A stretch of 64,000 nt of DNA from positions 1 to 64,000 of the forward strand of contig NZ_RQHS01000015.1 of the NCBI RefSeq assembly GCF_004770895.1, given 5' to 3'. The DNA comes from Leptospira dzoumogneensis. GTDB lineage: Bacteria > Spirochaetota > Leptospiria > Leptospirales > Leptospiraceae. The stretch's first letter is position 1; each line of letters starts with the position of its first letter. The position numbers were made by a program, and so were the translations under genes. Below are positions 44,226 to 54,877 of the stretch, piece by piece. The notes under the pieces were generated by a model. That model saw only the letters and a program-made list of their open reading frames with translations, was not told the origin of the DNA and searched no databases.

Positions 44226-46010
44226 TTACCTGCGATGAAACATTCTTTCCAGATCTTCTCTGGTTAATTTGACCAAGGTGGGTCTTCCATGAGGACAACG
44301 GGACGGGTTCTCACAATAACTCAAACGGTTGAGCATCTCCGCGATCAGATGATCCGAAAGTTGATCTCCCTTTTTAACTGCGGATCTACAAGCTACACAT
44401 TTTGCCATAAGATCGTATAACTCAGGCTCAGGAACTTCTTTGCCTCCCGTACGATTTAGAAAATCCAGAACGATCTCTTTTTCATGTCCTGGTAGAAAGT
44501 AACCCGGAACTTCTCGAAGTACCATTGTGTCCTCTCCGAGTGAATCCAATTTTAGACCGACTTCTTGGTATTCTCCTAATCTATCTTTAATATCTTCCGC
44601 TTCTTGTTTGGAAACAGGGATACGGATCGGAGTGAGAAGAGGTTGTATTCCGTAATTTTTCTTTTTCAGTTTTCTTAATACTTCTTCGTAACGGATCCTT
44701 TCATGGGCAGTATGCTGGTCTATGATATAAAAACCGTCTTCTCCTTCCGCCAAGATGAATGTCTCGAATAATAATCCGAAATGTTTTTTAGGAATAAATT
44801 CTGAATGTTTGATCGGTATATCGGTCAAATCGTCCAACCTGGAACCCGGCCCGACTGCTTCCACAGGAAAAGAAGGAGAATGTTTTACTTCTTCATAAAG
44901 TGCTCCTCCTAAAAGTTGTTGTTCCGTTCCGGCGGAAGAAGTGCTGGAGAAGGAATATAATGTGGATTCCATCTTTTTAGGTTCAGGTCTCAAAAGCCTG
45001 TTCTTTAATTCCAAAAAGCTGACCGGTGTGCTGGATCTGAGTTCTTTTTGGATGAGCTGCAGGAAGAATGTATTAAACCCTTCTTCGTCCAAGAAACGGA
45101 TCTCTTTTTTAGCGGGATGAACGTTTACATCTATGGACTCAGGATCCACTTCAAAAAATAAAAAACAATATGGGTGAGCGTTCGGAGGAAGAAGTTCATC
45201 ATAACATTTTTTCAACAGATGAGAAGAATATTTGATCTCCACAGGTCTTCCGTTCACGAATATGAATTGTCCCGTACGATTTGATTTATAAAAATCAGGA
45301 TCGCTGATATAACCTGTTGCCTTCCAACCTTTTTTTTCCAGTTGGACCTCCAACAAGTGATCCCTGAAATTTTCTCCGAATAGATCTATGATCCTTTCTT
45401 TTTTATTTTTCGGAGGAAGTCTATAGATCTCTTTATGATCCTGAACGAATCTAAATCGGATATCTTCTCTTGCGAGAGCCTGGACGGTTACTTTATCACG
45501 GATCTTCTTATCTTCCGAACGAACCGATTTTAGGAATTTCCTTCTGACCGGAGTATTATAGAATAGATCCTCAACCAGGATCTTAGTTCCTTGAAAACCG
45601 GGGATGGACTCTTTGGAAAGTATCTGTCCTTTTTCCGCCCTCACCTTCCAAGCGGTAGGGAGTCCTGTTCCAGTCTCTATAGTGAGTTTGGAAACGGAGG
45701 CGATGGATGCCAATGCTTCTCCCCTGAATCCATAAGAAGAAACTAATTCAAGATCTTTTAATGTACGGATCTTACTTGTGGCATGTCTCTGTATTGCAAG
45801 AGGGATGTCCTCTTCTTCTATTCCGGATCCGTTATCCGAAAGAAGAAGTGAGGTCAAACCTCCGTCCCTGGATTCCACTTCGATCGTATCTGCGCCCGCG
45901 TCGACCGAGTTCTCCATCATTTCTTTCAGGACGGAGTGAGCGGATTCTATCACTTCCCCTGCGGCGATTTGGTTGATTAATTCCGGACTGAGTTCTTGGA
46001 TCCTTCCCAT
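44226..46010 (-). CDS. mutL: DNA mismatch repair protein MutL
   Basis: 594 residues. N-terminal GHKL ATPase motifs: [33 protein letters not shown] and the [14 protein letters not shown] loop. The C-terminal domain has the endonuclease-type motif [12 protein letters not shown] (a Thr in place of the usual Ala), the CVACRSA block and the CPHGRPT end, so it should be a nicking MutL as in bacteria without MutH. It links MutS to strand removal in mismatch repair. Confidence 0.94.
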   Translation of the reverse strand: MGRIQELSPELINQIAAGEVIESAHSVLKEMMENSVDAGADTIEVESRDGGLTSLLLSDNGSGIEEEDIPLAIQRHATSKIRTLKDLELVSSYGFRGEALASIASVSKLTIETGTGLPTAWKVRAEKGQILSKESIPGFQGTKILVEDLFYNTPVRRKFLKSVRSEDKKIRDKVTVQALAREDIRFRFVQDHKEIYRLPPKNKKERIIDLFGENFRDHLLEVQLEKKGWKATGYISDPDFYKSNRTGQFIFVNGRPVEIKYSSHLLKKCYDELLPPNAHPYCFLFFEVDPESIDVNVHPAKKEIRFLDEEGFNTFFLQLIQKELRSSTPVSFLELKNRLLRPEPKKMESTLYSFSSTSSAGTEQQLLGGALYEEVKHSPSFPVEAVGPGSRLDDLTDIPIKHSEFIPKKHFGLLFETFILAEGEDGFYIIDQHTAHERIRYEEVLRKLKKKNYGIQPLLTPIRIPVSKQEAEDIKDRLGEYQEVGLKLDSLGEDTMVLREVPGYFLPGHEKEIVLDFLNRTGGKEVPEPELYDLMAKCVACRSAVKKGDQLSDHLIAEMLNRLSYCENPSRCPHGRPTLVKLTREDLERMFHRR

Positions 46011-46047
46011 ATAGTTTGGACCCAGCTTGGAAGGTGGAAATCTTATG

Positions 46048-48084
46048 TCAAGATTGGATTTCCGGTTTAGATAGTGCTATTTCCAGTATGAATTCGGAAC
46101 CTTTTCCAGGCGTACTTTGGACGGAGATATCCCCGTCCATCTTCTGAGCGAGAGCCTTACAAAGTGCGAGCCCGAGCCCTGCTCCTTGGAAAGGTTTAGT
46201 GACTCCTGAATCCACCTGTTGGAATGGATTGAATATAGAACCGAGTTTATCTTCCGGAATTCCTATACCTGAGTCTTGGACCCTAAATCTAAGTCTATAA
46301 TCCAGATTGGTATCCTGGATTTTTTCTCCTGAAAGTTTGACGAATCCTTTTACCGTGAACTTCTCCGCATTTTCCAAAAGGACCAAAAGCATTGTTTTAA
46401 ATCTTTCTTCGTCGCCTTCTACGATCTCCGGAAGGTTATCAGAAAGTGTCACGCTGAAATCCAGATTCTTTCTACGGATCTTGTCTTCCACCCTCATGGC
46501 CGCTTCGTAAACGGAAGCTTTCAGACTAAAACGTTTATTCAAAAGATATAATGTACCTTTTTCCAAACTGGAGGCGTCCAGCATAGAGCCCAGGATGACC
46601 ATCATCGCATCCCCGCTTCTTTTGAGTAACTCCAACATTTCTTGATGTTCCGGTTTGAGATCCGAATCCAATAACATCTGAGTGATCCCCATGATCCCGT
46701 TCATAGGAGTTCTGACCTCATGGTCTACGTTTATCAAAAATTCACTTTTTGCTTTGTTGGCGGCCTCTGCCTCATCTCTTGCAAATTCCAATTCCCTGGT
46801 CCTTTTTCGGACCAACTCTTCCAGGTTGGTATTTAAAATTTCTTGTACCTTCTCTCTTTCTCTAAATCCACTCAACATCTTGTTGGATAAAGAAAGTGAA
46901 TTTCCGAGTACGAATATTCCGACACCGATCCCACTCAGTTCCCATGAATCTAAAAGTTCCGCATGGAATAGTATCTCGCTTATCATGAAAAATAATAAGA
47001 AGATAAAACCGGTGAGATAAATATAAGCTCCCACCATTTTACGAGAAACTGCTTTTGCTAAAACAACCAAAGAACAGGCACCATTAAATACGAATAGGAG
47101 GTAAGAAGGATTGATCAAATAAGAATAGACCGCGGGTCCGGTAAACAAAGTGATTAAAGTAAAAATCCCTGCGAAAATATATCCTAACTTCAGGAATTTT
47201 TTTCCGAAGTTCATAGGAAACACTTCTAATAAAAAGTGCTGAGCCAAAGGCATTCCCATAAACCAGGAAATAAATTCAGTCCTAAGATATATTTCAGGTC
47301 CTACTAAAAAATGCTCGGGGAATAATCTGACTCCGGTGGAATATAACCTAAGTCCCACCGTGATGGAAAGGATCCCGAGTATCAAAGCGGAAGAATCTTT
47401 TTTATAAAAAACAGATACAAAAATATGGAATAGACCTAAAAAGAAAAGTCCTCCGCAGAGTATTCCTTCTAAGTCCCTTCTATCCATATAATATCGGCCT
47501 ACACATTCCGGAGTGCCTAAGATAGGAGGTTTCCAAAGTCCTCCCTTTCTGTACTGATAATTTGAAATTTCAAAATCAAGATGCACAAGGCCTTGCCATG
47601 CGGGAAGAATAGAATAACTGGTCCTAAGTTCCAGACCATCTTCGGTCGGATCTCCTACCTTCCCCACTTCGTTAATTATTTTTCCGTTAAATAGTATTCG
47701 ATAATTTGTTCCCTGGTCATAAGAAACTAAATGTAAACTTTCCACCGGGGTAGAAGAGACTAAGTCCACTCTATACAATGCTTTTCCGTATTTTGGGAAT
47801 TCTCCCTCGTCGGAACCGGGCCAATCATGTTTGGTCCAACTGCCCGGAACAATACTTGTGGAAAATTTTTCAGGCTCTTTAGGAAGACTTGTATCAGGAG
47901 TGGAGCCTAACCAGGCGAACTTCCACTCTCCGGTCATTCTAAAACATTTTCCCTGCTCCCTGGATTTTTCCCAATCTATAACACCATTCTCTAATAAAGC
48001 CTTTTTAGGAGAAGGTGTACAATACGCGGAAAAGAAGAATGCCGCAATTAGAACGATAGACTTCCGTTTTGAGAAAATTCCCAT
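46048..48084 (-). CDS. 7TM-DISM sensor histidine kinase
   Basis: 678 residues. An N-terminal export segment ([12 protein letters not shown]) is followed by an extracytoplasmic DISMED2-like jelly-roll (about 40-190: [21 protein letters not shown]), then seven hydrophobic helices (about 205-410), a coiled coil, HisKA with [15 protein letters not shown], and HATPase with DSGIGIPED and [11 protein letters not shown]. Carbohydrate-like ligands are suspected for this sensor class. No receiver or response regulator gene is adjacent. Confidence 0.9.
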   Translation of the reverse strand: MGIFSKRKSIVLIAAFFFSAYCTPSPKKALLENGVIDWEKSREQGKCFRMTGEWKFAWLGSTPDTSLPKEPEKFSTSIVPGSWTKHDWPGSDEGEFPKYGKALYRVDLVSSTPVESLHLVSYDQGTNYRILFNGKIINEVGKVGDPTEDGLELRTSYSILPAWQGLVHLDFEISNYQYRKGGLWKPPILGTPECVGRYYMDRRDLEGILCGGLFFLGLFHIFVSVFYKKDSSALILGILSITVGLRLYSTGVRLFPEHFLVGPEIYLRTEFISWFMGMPLAQHFLLEVFPMNFGKKFLKLGYIFAGIFTLITLFTGPAVYSYLINPSYLLFVFNGACSLVVLAKAVSRKMVGAYIYLTGFIFLLFFMISEILFHAELLDSWELSGIGVGIFVLGNSLSLSNKMLSGFREREKVQEILNTNLEELVRKRTRELEFARDEAEAANKAKSEFLINVDHEVRTPMNGIMGITQMLLDSDLKPEHQEMLELLKRSGDAMMVILGSMLDASSLEKGTLYLLNKRFSLKASVYEAAMRVEDKIRRKNLDFSVTLSDNLPEIVEGDEERFKTMLLVLLENAEKFTVKGFVKLSGEKIQDTNLDYRLRFRVQDSGIGIPEDKLGSIFNPFQQVDSGVTKPFQGAGLGLALCKALAQKMDGDISVQSTPGKGSEFILEIALSKPEIQS

Positions 48085-48611
48085 AGAGTTGGCTATCTTT
48101 TATCGATTTATCGGAAATCGTCCAGGACAAAATACGGACTAAAATAGTAAGAATTGCTTGGTAGGAGTTCCTACAATCGGATTTTCCGATTCTACAAAAT
48201 TCCGGCCGCGCCCCTCGCGAACGACCCATAGGAAGTGAGCGAGTCTGAGATAGCCGGAGGCGTTTATCGAAGACACGCCAAGCTATCTGCACTCGGGTCA
48301 GGCTCTTCGCTCCAATCAGCGAAGCACCATACCTTATTTCGTAAGAAAACTCTTTTCTTTTATTCCAAGCATCCATGTAAAACTCAATTGCATTCATTTT
48401 CTCGCACAGAGACACGGAGACGCAGAGGCACAAAGACGCGAAGAGTTTTGCGATTAGAAAAGTTTTAGGCCATTCTTCCTCATGCTATTTTCATTCCGAG
48501 GTTGCGCAATATGAATATTACTTAACGTTTGTAAATTTTGGGGACAAGACAAGCTAATGTCCTCCCTCTCTGCGTCTCCGTGTCTCTGCGTGCCAAAAAT
48601 CTCGGCCTCTC
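48085..48611. repeat. Long repeat-rich intergenic region
   Basis: 527 bp without a supported gene. A 'gtaggagttcctaca' palindrome lies at 48160-48175. From about 48200 to 48330 a GC-rich element includes cactcgggtc, which also occurs in reverse orientation at 375-440. The 'cacagagacacggagacgcagagg' family has one arm at about 48405-48440 and the opposite arm (ctctgcgtctccgtgtctctgcgtgcc) at about 48569-48595. Frames over this stretch are chance products of GC-rich repeats. Confidence 0.7.
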
Positions 48612-49868
48612 TCAAACCGAATCCGCCTGAGAACTGATAAACGGAGCCTTAGGAGATAGGAAGTATCCGCTTAAAGAGGCGAATAATACGGGAGTAAAAT
48701 TGGAAACTCCTGTCAATCCGGTGAGTAATATAGTGGTGCTGATAGGCGTTTTGGTAACGGAAGCGTTCACGGATGCCATCAAACAGATCAGTAGAAAAGA
48801 TTCGTTCTCGGACGGAAAGAAATCCATAAAAAATCTACCTGCTACTGCTCCCACAAAAAATAACGGGATGATAATCCCTCCTCTCCAACCGCTGGAAACA
48901 GTGATATTGATCGCCAATATCTTTAATAGAGCTAAGGTCCCGAAAAAGATCCAATTCCCTTTGGTGACCACTATCTCATTCAACTGGTCATGTCCGAAAT
49001 AACGGGTAAGCGGTTCGTAATAAGCAATACAACCTAAGAGCAATCCGCCGATCGTGGTCTTTACAAAAATAGGAAGAGTTATTTTAGAGAAAGAAAATTT
49101 AGTAATTCTGAATATTCCATAAAAGATCCAGCCGACTATTGCTCCTGCCATTCCGAATCCGATGGCGTATTGGAAATCTTCTATCCCACCCGGAACATAT
49201 TGAGGAAATTCCCAAGTGGGCCCGATCCCCATATCCGTCATAAATAAGAATACAAAATAGGCGCTACAACTGGAGAGGAATGCGGGAAGAAGTGCCTCGT
49301 AATATTCTACCACATGTCTATGTTGTAGAATTTCCAACGCGAATAATGCCCCTCCTAAAGGAGAACCGAATAGAGAGGTAAATCCCGCTGCCATTCCGGC
49401 AATAGTCATGGATCTAAGCTCTTCTCCTTCTAACCCTATCTTTTCGGCAAACCAACTTCCGAAAGATCCGGTGATCTGAACGAGTGGGGCTTCCGGTCCA
49501 GCGCTTCCTCCGGAAGAAATACTAAGCAAAGAAGACAAACTCATAGAAGGATTGTTCTTAGGGTCGAGTTTTCCTCCCCTAAAACGAATATTATCGATTA
49601 CTAATGAAATTTCTCCAGGTTCTCCCAAGAAATAGATTAGAAGACCTATACCTAGCCCTGACAAAGTCATGATCAGAACGATCGAATTGCCTTGGAAACC
49701 GGCTAAAAGTTTAGTAAGGTATTCCAGGATTTTCCAGAATACTGCGGAGAATACTCCCGCAAATAATCCGAGGAGTACGTACAAAATACTCCATCTGGAA
49801 AGCATGAATGGATTCTTTTTAGATAAAATGAAAACTGGATTTTTTAAAAGAGCTTGGATCCGATCCAT
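48612..49868 (-). CDS. ClC-family chloride channel/antiporter
   Basis: 418 residues with about 10-11 hydrophobic helices. The anion-selectivity and gate segment is GGSAGPEAPLVQITGSFG, where the Glu in GPEAP aligns with the external gating Glu of GREGP; SGWRGGIIIPLFF matches the GIFAP-like filter segment. The internal proton Glu position reads Ile in ALFALEILQ, so channel rather than antiport behaviour is possible. No CBS domains are attached. Direction and ion are inferred from family only. It is 21 bp downstream of purM. Confidence 0.87.
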   Translation of the reverse strand: MDRIQALLKNPVFILSKKNPFMLSRWSILYVLLGLFAGVFSAVFWKILEYLTKLLAGFQGNSIVLIMTLSGLGIGLLIYFLGEPGEISLVIDNIRFRGGKLDPKNNPSMSLSSLLSISSGGSAGPEAPLVQITGSFGSWFAEKIGLEGEELRSMTIAGMAAGFTSLFGSPLGGALFALEILQHRHVVEYYEALLPAFLSSCSAYFVFLFMTDMGIGPTWEFPQYVPGGIEDFQYAIGFGMAGAIVGWIFYGIFRITKFSFSKITLPIFVKTTIGGLLLGCIAYYEPLTRYFGHDQLNEIVVTKGNWIFFGTLALLKILAINITVSSGWRGGIIIPLFFVGAVAGRFFMDFFPSENESFLLICLMASVNASVTKTPISTTILLTGLTGVSNFTPVLFASLSGYFLSPKAPFISSQADSV

Positions 49869-49889
49869 ATATCTGCCGGTTTGAAAAGT

Positions 49890-50927
49890 TCAGACAAAAA
49901 GAACAGACTCTTTATTTTTCGAAGTGATTACTCCGATTTTATGGACCAGTTCTCCTTTTTCTTCCAAAGCCGCAGTCGCATCTGCTACGGACTCTGGAGA
50001 AACGATGACTATGTATCCGATTCCCATATTAAAAGTGGAATACAATTCCTTTTCGGATAAAGAAGGAAAATCTTTCTGAACTCTGGCAAAGAAAGGATTT
50101 TCAGGAAGTTTATTCCTGTGGATCTCCACTGCTAAGGAATCAGGTAGCACTCTAGGAATGTTTTCATAAAAACCTCCTCCGGTGATATGCACCATTCCTT
50201 TTACTTCCGCCTTCTTGGTCAGGTTCAGTATACTCTGTACATAAATTCTTGTAGGACGAAGTGCGAATTCTTTTAAGAAATCGACTAACCCTGGATCTGC
50301 GGGAAGTTTTCTTCCACCTTCTAAATACAATTTACGGATGAGGGAAAATCCGTTGCTATGAGGACCGGAAGATTCCAAACCTAAAACGATGTCTCCTGGT
50401 TTGATCTTGGATCCATCTATTAAGTCTTCCTTCTCCACTGCACCCACTACGAATCCGCCTAAATCGTATTCGTCCGGATCCATTGTGCCGGGATGTTCCG
50501 CAGTTTCTCCGCCGAGTAATGCTGCGCCTGAAAGTTTACATCCTTTTACGATACCTGCAACGATCCTTTCCATTCTTTCCGGGATCAATTTACCGCATGC
50601 TATATAATCTAAGAAGAATAAAGGCTCTCCACCTGAGACAAGAATATCATTCACGCACATCGCAACTAAGTCTATGCCGATCGTATCATGGATATTGAAT
50701 AAACGAGCGAGTTCTACCTTGGTGCCTACGCCGTCTGTGCCGCTGAGCAATATCGGGTTTTTATAATTTTTGAGGAAGGAAACGTCGAATGCGCCTGAAA
50801 ATCCTCCCAGCCCGCCTAAAACTCTAGGGCCATGGGTGGATTCCACGTTTTGTTTGATCTTTTTAACGAATTCTTGGCCGGCTTCCGTATCGACTCCGGA
50901 GGATTTATAACTGATTTCTTCTTGCAT
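49890..50927 (-). CDS. purM: Phosphoribosylformylglycinamidine cyclo-ligase
   Basis: 345 residues, normal length for AIR synthetase. SGTDGVGTKVELA (nucleotide-binding loop), DIGIDLVAMCVNDILVSGGE-type region, ALLGGETAEHPG and GFYENIPRVLPD are characteristic. It makes aminoimidazole ribotide with ATP in purine synthesis. No other pur genes are adjacent. The FecR-domain gene lies upstream by about 50 bp and the ClC gene 21 bp downstream. Confidence 0.95.
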   Translation of the reverse strand: MQEEISYKSSGVDTEAGQEFVKKIKQNVESTHGPRVLGGLGGFSGAFDVSFLKNYKNPILLSGTDGVGTKVELARLFNIHDTIGIDLVAMCVNDILVSGGEPLFFLDYIACGKLIPERMERIVAGIVKGCKLSGAALLGGETAEHPGTMDPDEYDLGGFVVGAVEKEDLIDGSKIKPGDIVLGLESSGPHSNGFSLIRKLYLEGGRKLPADPGLVDFLKEFALRPTRIYVQSILNLTKKAEVKGMVHITGGGFYENIPRVLPDSLAVEIHRNKLPENPFFARVQKDFPSLSEKELYSTFNMGIGYIVIVSPESVADATAALEEKGELVHKIGVITSKNKESVLFV

Positions 50928-50980
50928 GGACCCGCTCCAGAACAGAATTCCCGGATCGGGTCTAATGCCCAGAAAAAAAG

Positions 50981-51592
50981 CTATTTCATTTGGTCGATTT
51001 GTTCCATTGCTGAGAGCTCACCCGCAGCTGCAGGGCGAACTTTTAGAGCCTTGATCCCCGGTCCCAAGTCCACTGCTTCTCCCGCTTTTACCAAAACTCT
51101 TGCTTCGTCGTCTTTTCTGGTGATCTGAACACTACCTTCTCTCACTGCGAATGTTCCGGTTTCGTTGGCAGGGTTCACTTGGCCCCAGAATTGGGTTCCT
51201 CTAACAGCAGCTACTACGGTTGGAGTGTCGATTGAGATGGATTCGTTCTTTTTCAGTTTGGCGACTTTTACCAAAATATTACCTGAGTTGATCTTAATAT
51301 AATTTTGATCCGCTCTCAATGCAGCGATAGAAGCCTCTGAACCACCTAAGAGTCTAACTGTCCCTAAAGTAGTGGTTAGGTCTAAGGTGGCGTCCTTATC
51401 CGTTTTTACGATTTCTGATTCAATAACACGATCACTTGCTTTCAGAACGGAGCCTGCTTTTTCCGCAGTCGCTTTTCCTACGATAAAGGAGACGATTGCA
51501 TCCGTAGTTTCTTCTTCTTTAGGTCTGCAGAAGAAGAATAGGCTTGGAACTAATAGGATCGTAACTAGCTTTGATATGGATATAGAGTTCAT
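50981..51592 (-). CDS. FecR-domain lipoprotein
   Basis: 203 residues. The lipoprotein signal is KLVTILLVPSLFFFC with mature Cys at about 22. The body is a FecR-type beta-helical domain: LDLTTTLGTVRLLGGSEASI, VAKLKKNESISIDTPTVVAA and VRGTQFWG, a block typical of the family. Unlike true FecR it has no cytoplasmic anti-sigma part, so it is a free envelope-anchored domain; such lipoproteins are common in Leptospira and uncharacterised. Confidence 0.82.
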   Translation of the reverse strand: MNSISISKLVTILLVPSLFFFCRPKEEETTDAIVSFIVGKATAEKAGSVLKASDRVIESEIVKTDKDATLDLTTTLGTVRLLGGSEASIAALRADQNYIKINSGNILVKVAKLKKNESISIDTPTVVAAVRGTQFWGQVNPANETGTFAVREGSVQITRKDDEARVLVKAGEAVDLGPGIKALKVRPAAAGELSAMEQIDQMK

Positions 51593-51669
51593 ACGGATTC
51601 ATAAAGCTAATACAAAGCGTCTAGACCGGGAACCAAAAAAATAGTCTTTTGGAAAAAAATTTCCACCTA

Positions 51670-52443
51670 TTATGGGGATACCTTTTGTAATAACCGAGAG
51701 GCCAGACCTTCCGTTTCCTTTAGGTTATTAGGGGAAGAAAAGAAGAGAGTGTAATTAGGCTGCCCTTGTTTTTCATCCAAATGAAGAGATCTGACTAAAT
51801 GGCGGACAGTCCCCAGGTTACCATCATGAAGGATCGCCTCCGGATAAAGGTCTTTGATTTCGTTTTTCAAGAATACGTAATGTGTGCATCCCAATACAAG
51901 AGCCTTAATTCCTTGTTCTTGCGGGATTTTTAATATGTTTTTAAGAAGAAGTTTGGCATCTTCCCATTTTCCACGATCCACGAGTGCTGCAAGTCCGTCA
52001 CAATTCAGGTGAACCACTCTTTCGGAGGCGCCTAATTCGGATTTTAAGTCCTGTAATTTTTCCTCCCTATGAGTAACTGAAGTTGCGAGTAACGCAATTT
52101 TTTCTCCGGGATGAGCGAGAAGCGCTGGTTTGATCGCAGGCTCCATGCCGAATACGGGTACGGATAATTCTTCCCTTAGTCTATAAGCGGAAGCGGAGGT
52201 AGCAGTATTGCAAGCAAGAAGGATCGCATCCACTTCTTCCTTTAAGAAGATATTACACACGTTACGAGTGAGATCTAAAACTTCGGAAGTTTGTTTTTCC
52301 CCATAAGGAGCATGAGCAAGATCCCCGTAATAGAGAAAATTTACGGAATAGGGAAGATCCAAGAGTTCCTTTAGAACGGAAAGTCCTCCCATTCCGGAAT
52401 CCATTACTCCGATCTTAGGAACTCTTTCTTTATTGTTTCTCAT
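51670..52443 (-). CDS. murI: Glutamate racemase
   Basis: 257 residues. The first Cys region is LLACNTATSASAYR and the second VLGCTHYVFLK; together with the VMDSGMGGLSVLKEL start these are the two catalytic Cys and their loops. It converts L- to D-glutamate for peptidoglycan. It follows the aminotransferase by 3 bp, so it is in one transcript with it and probably with htrA. Confidence 0.94.
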   Translation of the reverse strand: MRNNKERVPKIGVMDSGMGGLSVLKELLDLPYSVNFLYYGDLAHAPYGEKQTSEVLDLTRNVCNIFLKEEVDAILLACNTATSASAYRLREELSVPVFGMEPAIKPALLAHPGEKIALLATSVTHREEKLQDLKSELGASERVVHLNCDGLAALVDRGKWEDAKLLLKNILKIPQEQGIKALVLGCTHYVFLKNEIKDLYPEAILHDGNLGTVRHLVRSLHLDEKQGQPNYTLFFSSPNNLKETEGLASRLLQKVSP

Positions 52444-52446
52444 ATC

Positions 52447-53751
52447 CTAAGCGGAAGCTGTATAGTCCTCTATACTTTTTCTCAAAGTATTATAGATCCA
52501 ACGGAATTTTTCCTCGTCTTCTTCCAGAAGAGTGACCCTAAAACCGTCTCTATCCGTACAGAAAGAAGAAAGTGGAACCACACAAATACCTGTAGAAGCC
52601 AGAAGATAATACACAAATCTACGGTCCGGAGCACAATTCCCGAGAAGAGGACGGATAAATTCCTCCGCCTGAAGATTAGAGATCGGAAGAGTCATCTTAT
52701 CTCCCAAAACTCCCTTATCAAATGCAACAGTAAGATAGAATGCACCCTTAGGTTCTACAACAGTAACACCTTTGAGTCCTTTAAAAGACTCGGTGGCAAG
52801 TTTTGCCTTCTTCCTGAACTTCTCATTTCTTTCCTTTAAGTGGGGAAGGAACTGAGGATGGGAATATACTTCCGGAATTGCCATCTGAGGAAGTGTGGTG
52901 GAACATACCTCCAACATCTTAGCGTCCAAAAGAGATTTTGCATAACGTGCAAAAACGGGATCCTTGTCTTTGTTGAATATCTCCAGCCAACCGCATCTTC
53001 CACCCGGCCAAGGAAATTCCTTGGACACGGAACGAAGAGCCATTCCAGGCACCTTATTTCCTATCACTTCCGAAAGATGGATCGTTCCGGTCTCCGAATA
53101 ATTCACATGAGCGTATGTCTCGTCGCAGATGAGCATTACATCGTATTTTTCCGCAATCTTAACGATCTCACGCATTACATTTTTATCATATACTGCGCCG
53201 GTAGGATTATCCGGATTGATGAGAAGAATTCCAGCAATCGAATCGTTGTATTTGACCTTATTCTCTATATCTTCCAGATCAGGCATCCAACCCTGCTCCG
53301 GATTCAAATTATAGGTCATATGCTCATAACCTGAGTGAGCCGCTTCCGCAGAAGATAGTGTAGAATATGCAGGACTTGGTCCTATAACTCGAGCTTCTCT
53401 TCTTAAAAATCCGAAAATTTTAGCGACTGCGTCACCAAGTCCGTTGAAGAATAATATATCCTCCGCGGTGATCTGGGCTCCGCCTCTTTCGTTCACTTTA
53501 TCCGCTAAAAAATTTCTGGTCTTCTCATATCCTTGTGTAGCCGTATAGGCCCAGGACTTGTCTTCGAGGATCAGATCCGAAACGATCTTTTTCATCCAAG
53601 GAGCGACCTTCTCTCCTTTTTGTATGGGGTCCCCGATATTCTCGTACGTGATCGGAACTCCAAGAGCTTCTAACTTTTTAGCGACTCCTACGATCTGACG
53701 GATCTCGTAAATGAGAGCATCAGCACCGCTATGAACGATATTTCTTCTCAT
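52447..53751 (-). CDS. Class I/II PLP-dependent aminotransferase
   Basis: 434 residues of fold-type I. Cofactor-binding elements: FFNGLGDAVAKIFG, INPDNPTGAVYD, DETYAHV, and the PLP Lys in RSVSKEFPWPGGRCGW. The N-terminus (IYEIRQIVGVAKKLEALG) resembles alanine/aspartate-type transaminases of the AlaA/AlaT kind. Substrate cannot be fixed. Its position directly before murI could indicate supply of glutamate or alanine for the cell wall, which is inference. Confidence 0.85.
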   Translation of the reverse strand: MRRNIVHSGADALIYEIRQIVGVAKKLEALGVPITYENIGDPIQKGEKVAPWMKKIVSDLILEDKSWAYTATQGYEKTRNFLADKVNERGGAQITAEDILFFNGLGDAVAKIFGFLRREARVIGPSPAYSTLSSAEAAHSGYEHMTYNLNPEQGWMPDLEDIENKVKYNDSIAGILLINPDNPTGAVYDKNVMREIVKIAEKYDVMLICDETYAHVNYSETGTIHLSEVIGNKVPGMALRSVSKEFPWPGGRCGWLEIFNKDKDPVFARYAKSLLDAKMLEVCSTTLPQMAIPEVYSHPQFLPHLKERNEKFRKKAKLATESFKGLKGVTVVEPKGAFYLTVAFDKGVLGDKMTLPISNLQAEEFIRPLLGNCAPDRRFVYYLLASTGICVVPLSSFCTDRDGFRVTLLEEDEEKFRWIYNTLRKSIEDYTASA

Positions 53752-53776
53752 GTCTAGCCTTATGATTTTAGAAAAA

Positions 53777-54877
53777 TTATTTCTGTATCAATCTAACGGT
53801 CAGTTCTTGCAGGGATTTTTCCCTGTAGATCCTAAGTTTTAACCTGCCGCCTAATCCTACTATTCCGACCTGTTCCCTCAGATCATTAATATTTTTAACT
53901 TGGACTCCGTTTGCTTCCATAATGAAATCATATCGTTTCAAACCGGAACTTTCCGCAGAAGAACCCGAGTCCATATCATAGACCAGAACTCCTTTCCAGT
54001 CCGCAGGGATCCCGAGTGCCTTTCTGTGATCCGGAAGTGGGACAGTCGCCATCACACCCAGAGTTGCAGGTCTGATAATTCTGCCCTTATTCTCTTCGAT
54101 AAGCTGGATTATCTTTTTGGCATAATTCATCGGGATGGCAAAACCGATGCCGGTGTTTCTACCTGAGTCGCTCCGGATCAAACGATTGATCCCGATTACT
54201 TCTCCGTAAATGTTTAGAAGAGGTCCGCCGCTGGAACCGGGATTGATCATGCTGTCAGTTTGGATATGGGTCTGGCCTGTCTCGTCCAGATCTTCTCTAT
54301 ATTTTGCAGAAACCACACCCACTGAAAAAGATCTTTCTAAACCGAAAGGAGAACCGATTGCGATCGCCCAGTCCCCCACTTCTATCTTGTCGGAATCGCC
54401 GAAAGAAACGGGTTTGAGCCCGCTTCCTTCTTTAATTTTGAGAAGAGCGATGTCCGCTCGTTCATGGCTTCCCACAAATTTAGCGGGGAAAACACTACCG
54501 TCTGAAGCGATCACTTCTATACTTTCTGCGTCAGAGATAACGTGAAAATTTGTGACAACATATCCTTTTTCGTGGATTAAAAATCCGCTTCCGAAGGAGG
54601 AAAGTTTTTCGGTGCGATAATCGAAATATTGATACGGACTTGTGATCGCTTCCGTTTTTTTGGTTCTGATAGAAACTACAGAATCCTTGGAAGAATTATA
54701 AACATTTCGGAAAGCATTCTGCAATTGGATCCCGGCTCTTTGGTCGGAATAGCCGAGCGGTTTGCCTCCTCGGAAAAAGGAGGACAAACCTCCTTCTCCC
54801 GGAAGAATGAGGACGAATAGGAATAAAACCAAAAGTCCGATATTGACCCAAACGATTTTAGGAAGACGAATATTCAT
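53777..54877 (-). CDS. HtrA/DegS-like trypsin-like serine protease with PDZ domain
   Basis: 366 residues. An N-terminal membrane helix (IVWVNIGLLVLFLFVLIL) anchors a periplasmic protease. Catalytic triad: His in VTNFHVISD, Asp in ERADIALLKI, Ser in NPGSSGGPLLN. One PDZ domain follows (SSGLKRYDFIMEANGVQVKN). A single PDZ and an uncleaved anchor resemble DegS rather than DegP. Its ATG overlaps the ATG of the divergent aminopeptidase by 2 bp. It starts a unit with the aminotransferase and murI genes. Confidence 0.92.
   Translation of the reverse strand: MNIRLPKIVWVNIGLLVLFLFVLILPGEGGLSSFFRGGKPLGYSDQRAGIQLQNAFRNVYNSSKDSVVSIRTKKTEAITSPYQYFDYRTEKLSSFGSGFLIHEKGYVVTNFHVISDAESIEVIASDGSVFPAKFVGSHERADIALLKIKEGSGLKPVSFGDSDKIEVGDWAIAIGSPFGLERSFSVGVVSAKYREDLDETGQTHIQTDSMINPGSSGGPLLNIYGEVIGINRLIRSDSGRNTGIGFAIPMNYAKKIIQLIEENKGRIIRPATLGVMATVPLPDHRKALGIPADWKGVLVYDMDSGSSAESSGLKRYDFIMEANGVQVKNINDLREQVGIVGLGGRLKLRIYREKSLQELTVRLIQK

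Noticed and set aside
48005..48468. Frames over the 48.1-48.5 kb region
   Set aside because: They run through dispersed repeats and have mixed composition unlike neighbouring genes.
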